This document shows, piece by piece, positions 11,786-14,532 of a DNA stretch of 14,532 bases (position 1 is its first letter; each line of letters opens with the position of its first letter). Where the stretch lies: assembly GCA_964589145.1 (NCBI GenBank), contig CAZPSL010000009.1, positions 1 through 14,532 on the forward strand, given 5' to 3'. This DNA comes from UBA11858 sp964589145. Its GTDB lineage: Bacteria > Chloroflexota > Anaerolineae > Anaerolineales > UBA11858. The position numbers and the translations under genes were made by a program. The notes below the pieces were generated by a model. That model was not told the DNA's origin. It worked only from the letters and a program-made list of their open reading frames with translations, and ran no database searches.

Positions 11786-12676
11786 CTAGATTTCAATCAA
11801 CCCGTGCGCAATTTTTGCGGCGCGCACGGTGTTGCGCATCAACATGGCGATCGTCATCGGGCCGACGCCGCCGGGGGAAGGGGAAATCCAGCCGGCAACT
11901 TCTTTGACCTCGTCAAAAGCCACGTCGCCGGTGAGGTAGTAGCCCTTCTCCTTGGTGGGATCGTCAATGCGATGGGTGCCCACGTCAATGACGGCTGCGC
12001 CGGGCTTGACCCAGTCCTTCTTGACCATCTCAACCCGTCCGACGGCGGCGATCAGGATGTCGGCGCGGCGGCAGACTTCGGGCAGGTTCCTGGTACGGGA
12101 GTGGCAGATGGTCACGGTGGCGTTGCGCTTGACCAGCAGCAGGGCAGCGGGCATCCCCACAATATTGGAACGTCCCAAAACGACCGCCTCCGCGCCCTCA
12201 AATTCCACGCCGCTGTGCTCCAGCAGGTACATGACTCCGTCTGGGGTGCAGGGGACAAACAAAGGCTCGCGTCCCTTCTGCGCCAGCCGCCCGATGTTGA
12301 GCGGGTGGAAACCGTCAATATCCTTTTCCACGCTGATGGTGCGCAGTACGGCTTCCTCGTCCAGGTGCCTGGGGAGCGGCAACTGCACCAGAATCCCGTT
12401 GATCTTCGGGTCGGTGTTCAATTCCCGCACCAGTTTCTCGACCTCTTCCTGGGATGAGTCGGCGGGCAGGGAGTAACTGTAGGATTCCATGCCCAGTTTT
12501 TTGCACATGCGCTGCTTCATGCCGACGTAAACCTGCGAGGCAGGGTCTTCGCCGACCAGCACGGTTGCCAGCCCCGGCGGGTTGTACCCGGCAGTGACCA
12601 GTTCCGCCACATCAGCAGCAACCTGCTCGCGGACTTCCTTGGCGATGGCTTTTCCGTCAATGATTTTTGCTGTCAT
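11786..12676 (-). CDS. folD: Bifunctional methylenetetrahydrofolate dehydrogenase/methenyltetrahydrofolate cyclohydrolase
   Basis: FolD oxidises 5,10-methylene-THF with NADP+ and hydrolyses the methenyl product to 10-formyl-THF, the compound Fhs also makes. The 296-residue length is standard. The catalytic pair is Tyr50 and Lys54 (SQVYVGMK), followed by ILVQLPLP at 95-102, KDIDGFHP at 118-125, the Rossmann motif GRSNIVGMP at 168-176 and the signature PGGVGPMT at 268-275, with no key residue missing. ATG 12676 has AGGAG six bases upstream. It is the first gene of the operon and the only other member seen is fhs. A leader of perhaps 180 bases with alternative hairpins precedes it. No other Wood-Ljungdahl genes are in view, so both general one-carbon metabolism and an acetogenic or reverse route remain possible. 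Confidence 0.97.
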   Translation of the reverse strand: MTAKIIDGKAIAKEVREQVAADVAELVTAGYNPPGLATVLVGEDPASQVYVGMKQRMCKKLGMESYSYSLPADSSQEEVEKLVRELNTDPKINGILVQLPLPRHLDEEAVLRTISVEKDIDGFHPLNIGRLAQKGREPLFVPCTPDGVMYLLEHSGVEFEGAEAVVLGRSNIVGMPAALLLVKRNATVTICHSRTRNLPEVCRRADILIAAVGRVEMVKKDWVKPGAAVIDVGTHRIDDPTKEKGYYLTGDVAFDEVKEVAGWISPSPGGVGPMTIAMLMRNTVRAAKIAHGLIEI

Positions 12677-12711
12677 CTTTTTCTCCTGTTCAGTTGTGTG
12701 ATACTCGACCG

Positions 12712-12762
12712 AAAAACGGGCTTTGCTCTGTAGCCCCTAAAGTTCCAAATGCTTTCAGGGCT
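12712..12762 (-). promoter_or_regulatory. Attenuator-like leader of folD (alternative hairpins and U-tract)
   Basis: On the minus strand, segment A AGCCCTGAAAG (12762-12752) pairs with segment B CTTTAGGGGCT (12742-12732), giving ten pairs including one G-U, plus one mismatch, around a 9-base loop. The end of B (GGGCT, 12736-12732) can instead pair with segment C AGCCC (12722-12718) around a 9-base loop. C is followed by G and five T (12716-12712). A:B and B:C exclude each other, as in a transcription attenuator. No known riboswitch family is recognised. The B:C stem is only 5 bp, so termination may be weak. Confidence 0.45.
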
Positions 12763-12860
12763 GCTAACCTTCAGGGTCTGGTTCAACTCCCGCCGTTCCT
12801 TATTATCTCTAAAAAACGGTTTTCCCGCAAGTTATTTTTGTCACCAGGGTACAGGCAAAT

Positions 12861-12889
12861 GTTGTAAAAAAATTGTCATCTACGAACAA
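12861..12889 (-). promoter_or_regulatory. Weak candidate promoter of folD-fhs
   Basis: On the minus strand TTGTTC (12889-12884) and TACAAC (12866-12861) are 17 bp apart. Matches to consensus are 3/6 and 4/6. Transcription would begin near 12854, leaving a leader of about 178 bases. Another nearby pair (ATGACA at 12899-12894 with GACAAT at 12877-12872, 16-bp spacing) is equally plausible. Confidence 0.3.
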
Positions 12890-12920
12890 ACCGTGTCATT
12901 TTGGAACCCCATCCCCCCTA

Positions 12921-12990
12921 TGTCCCCCTCACCCTTCGGGCAGGCTTCGCACTCCCCAGGGAAGGGGAAGGGGCCGGGAGTGGGGGCACA
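12921..12990. repeat. GC-rich imperfect inverted repeat, possible dispersed element
   Basis: TGTCCCCCTCACCC (12921-12934) can pair with GGGAGTGGGGGCACA (12976-12990) with one bulge and two mismatches. The inside holds CCCTTCGGG and CCCCAGGGAAGGGG, both able to form small stems. The strongly C-rich then G-rich design is like the dispersed intergenic repeats of many GC-rich genomes. A weaker similar stretch occurs at 9650-9700. Family unknown. Confidence 0.4.
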
Positions 12991-13069
12991 CTCGACAAAG
13001 CGATGCTGAATTTTGCTCAATTTCTGCTGCACCCAGCAACTTTCCGGATAGGCTCTTTACCGTCCGATA

Positions 13070-13078
13070 TGGTATCAT
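13070..13078 (+). promoter_or_regulatory. Extended -10 (TGGTATCAT) of a leaderless helicase transcript
   Basis: TG plus TATCAT (5/6 to consensus) ends six bases before ATG 13085, so initiation seven bases downstream would fall on the start codon itself. No Shine-Dalgarno sequence precedes the ATG, which agrees with a leaderless message. There is no clear -35. Confidence 0.55.
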
Positions 13079-13084
13079 CCCCGT

Positions 13085-14532
13085 ATGGAATTTTTCACTC
13101 CCCGCCCTGCGCAGGAACGCGTGCTGGAATACACCGGCGGCACGATGGGCATTGCCGCCGTGCCCGGCAGCGGCAAAACGCACACGCTCTCCGCGCTGGC
13201 GGCGAAACTGATTTTGGAAGGCTTCCTCGATGAAGGGCAGGAGATTCTGGTCGTCACGCTGACCAACTCGGCGGTGGACAATTTCTCCACCCGCATCAAC
13301 GCCTTTCTGGAGAGCGCCAGCCGCCGCCCGCTGCTCCCGCCTTACCGCGTGCGCACCCTGCACGGCCTGGCGCACGACATCGTGCGCGAGCGCCCCGACC
13401 TCGTCGGGCTGGATTCCACCTTCCAGATTGTGGACGAGCGCGAGGCCAACAACATCCGCCGCGAGGCTGCCAACGCCTGGCTGCGCGTCAACGCCCCGCT
13501 GCTGAACGCTTATCTCGACCCCGCGCTGGACGACAACCGCGTCAACTGGCTGCGCCGCGAGCGGCTCCCCGCTCTGGTGGAGGGCATCGCCTTGGCGTTC
13601 ATCCGCACCGCCAAGGACATGCGCCTGACCCCCGACGACGTGCAGGCGCAACTGGCGCGTGTGCAACTGCCCCTGCCGCTCGCCAAAATGGGCGCCGACA
13701 TCTACGCCGACTACCAGCGGGCGCTGGCTTACCGCGGGGCGGTGGACTTTGACGACCTGATCCGCCTCGCTCTGCACGCGCTGGAAGCCGACCCCGAATT
13801 TCTGGCGCGGCTGCGGGAGCGCTGGCCCTACATCCTCGAAGACGAGGCGCAGGACAGCAGCCGCCTGCAAGAGATGATCCTGCGGCAACTGGCGGGCGAG
13901 GGCGGCAACTGGGTGCGCGTCGGCGACCCCAACCAGGCCATTTTCGAGAGTTTCACCACCGCCAGCCCCGAATTTTTGCGCCGCTTCCTGCGCGAGGCGG
14001 ATTTTCCCCGCGAACTGCCCAACTCCGGGCGCTCCACGCTGAGCATCATTGCCCTGGCGAACGAACTGATCCGCTGGACGCGGGAGGAACACCCCGTCCC
14101 GCAAGCCCGCGATGCCCTGGATACGCCCTTCATCGAACCGACCCCGGCAGGTGACCCTCAGCCCAACCCGCCCGACCGCCCCGACCAGATTTACCTCGTC
14201 CCCACCGCCTACCCGCCCGCGAACGAGGTCGAGGCCGTTGCCCGTTCTCTCGCCGACTGGGTGCCCCGTCATCCGGAGAGAACCGTGGCGGTGCTGGTGC
14301 CGCGCAACCAGCGCGGCTTTGAACTTCAAAACGAACTGAAAAAGTATGATCTCATCGTCCACGACGGCTTGTTGCGCGCCACCCTGGAAACCCGCAGAAC
14401 CGCCGGTGCGCTCACTCATATCCTGCAATACCTGAGCGACCCCAAATCCGCCCGCAAACTGGCGAATGTTTACAAGGTCTGGCAGCGGGAGGCGCAGGAA
14501 GACGCCGAAATCTGGGCGGAGGTGGAAGCCGT
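13085..14532 (+). CDS. UvrD/Rep/PcrA-type superfamily 1 helicase, N-terminal part
   Basis: An open frame runs from ATG 13085 to the window edge (482 full codons, gene continues). It is a 3'-5' DNA helicase of the UvrD/Rep type. Visible motifs are Gln10 (PRPAQERV, Q motif), Walker A PGSGKT at 27-32, VTLTNSAVDNFSTRI (motif Ia), RTLHGLAHDIV (motif Ib), FDDLIRLAL in subdomain 1B, the Walker B block DEAQDS at 253-258 and VGDPNQAIFESF (motif III) from 279. The next block reads LPNSGRSTLSIIALANELI where most UvrD proteins have NYRS. The start is supported by the extended -10 directly before it and by the helicase fold starting within ten residues. It is divergent from folD. Such proteins act in repair or in clearing forks; the exact subfamily and any C-terminal nuclease cannot be judged from half the gene. 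Confidence 0.9.
   Translation, partial: MEFFTPRPAQERVLEYTGGTMGIAAVPGSGKTHTLSALAAKLILEGFLDEGQEILVVTLTNSAVDNFSTRINAFLESASRRPLLPPYRVRTLHGLAHDIVRERPDLVGLDSTFQIVDEREANNIRREAANAWLRVNAPLLNAYLDPALDDNRVNWLRRERLPALVEGIALAFIRTAKDMRLTPDDVQAQLARVQLPLPLAKMGADIYADYQRALAYRGAVDFDDLIRLALHALEADPEFLARLRERWPYILEDEAQDSSRLQEMILRQLAGEGGNWVRVGDPNQAIFESFTTASPEFLRRFLREADFPRELPNSGRSTLSIIALANELIRWTREEHPVPQARDALDTPFIEPTPAGDPQPNPPDRPDQIYLVPTAYPPANEVEAVARSLADWVPRHPERTVAVLVPRNQRGFELQNELKKYDLIVHDGLLRATLETRRTAGALTHILQYLSDPKSARKLANVYKVWQREAQEDAEIWAEVEA

Larger units (their letters stand above)
12677..13084. other. Non-coding divergent region between folD and the helicase gene
   Basis: These 408 bases hold no gene I can support; short open frames here match nothing recognisable. 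They contain, from the folD side, a ribosome-binding site, an attenuator-like leader (12712-12762), a weak promoter (12861-12889, minus), a GC-rich structured element (12921-12990) and the -10 box of the helicase gene (13070-13078). Confidence 0.7.

Noticed and set aside
10658..12457. A 599-codon plus-strand open frame across fhs and folD, and a similar 316-codon frame at 9701-10651.
   Set aside because: Both are shadows of the two folate genes, whose conserved motifs are unambiguous on the minus strand. They cross the folD-fhs intergenic region without any start signal.
12755..12795. On the minus strand, GAACCAGACCCTGAAGG followed by TTAGCAGCC resembles the conserved loop of bacterial SRP RNA.
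   Set aside because: The GGAA-type tetraloop and the exact 5' side of the symmetric loop are missing and no flanking long stem is present. The segment also fits better as folD leader.
12770..12795. GGTTCAACTCCCG on the plus strand resembles a tRNA T-arm.
   Set aside because: The stem does not pair beyond two bases and no acceptor, D or anticodon arm can be built around it.
12677..12880. A canonical THF riboswitch before folD.
   Set aside because: I could not place the conserved THF-I core or pseudoknot in the leader; only alternative hairpins can be supported.
12929..14428. A 499-codon minus-strand open frame opposite the helicase gene.
   Set aside because: The plus strand from 13085 encodes an uninterrupted superfamily 1 helicase with Walker A and B motifs; the minus frame has no known domain.

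Overview
The window reads as a chromosomal segment of a GC-rich bacterium, most likely a member of the Chloroflexota (Anaerolineae-like). This is an inference. It rests on the short secreted protein ending in FLPLVIR, a tail I associate with Chloroflexota exported proteins, on intergenic heptanucleotide repeats, on apparently leaderless promoters, and on an unusual class II FBPase. There are no rRNA, tRNA, IS or CRISPR features, and both edges cut through genes.

Layout from left to right: the 3' end of a GH20 beta-hexosaminidase (+) meets a divergent GlpX-family fructose-1,6-bisphosphatase (-). A VapBC-type toxin-antitoxin pair (+) follows, preceded by a heptamer repeat tract. A SulP anion transporter fused to STAS and rhodanese domains (-) is divergent from a small calcineurin-like phosphoesterase (+). 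Their 51-bp start-to-start gap carries an inverted repeat and -10 elements placed almost on the start codons. Next is priA (+), which carries an in-frame tract of ten 7-bp repeats.

After priA, a perfect 18-bp hairpin and a 326-base non-coding stretch lead to a two-gene secreted unit (+): a lipoprotein and a small exported protein, closed by a terminator. A nested palindrome separates these from the one-carbon operon folD-fhs (-), which interconverts methylene-, methenyl- and formyl-tetrahydrofolate and formate. The operon has an attenuator-like leader before folD and a terminator-like hairpin between folD and fhs. The right edge holds the first 482 codons of a UvrD/Rep-type helicase (+).

The genes are mostly housekeeping. 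The points most worth a second look are non-coding or local: (1) three alternative pairing segments before folD ending in a U-tract, a candidate unrecognised attenuator or riboswitch; (2) the heptamer array translated inside PriA; (3) loss of usually conserved active-site residues in the GlpX homologue; (4) repeated leaderless promoter architecture; (5) the nested palindrome at 9744-9776. I did not find convincing evidence for a wholly new multigene system.
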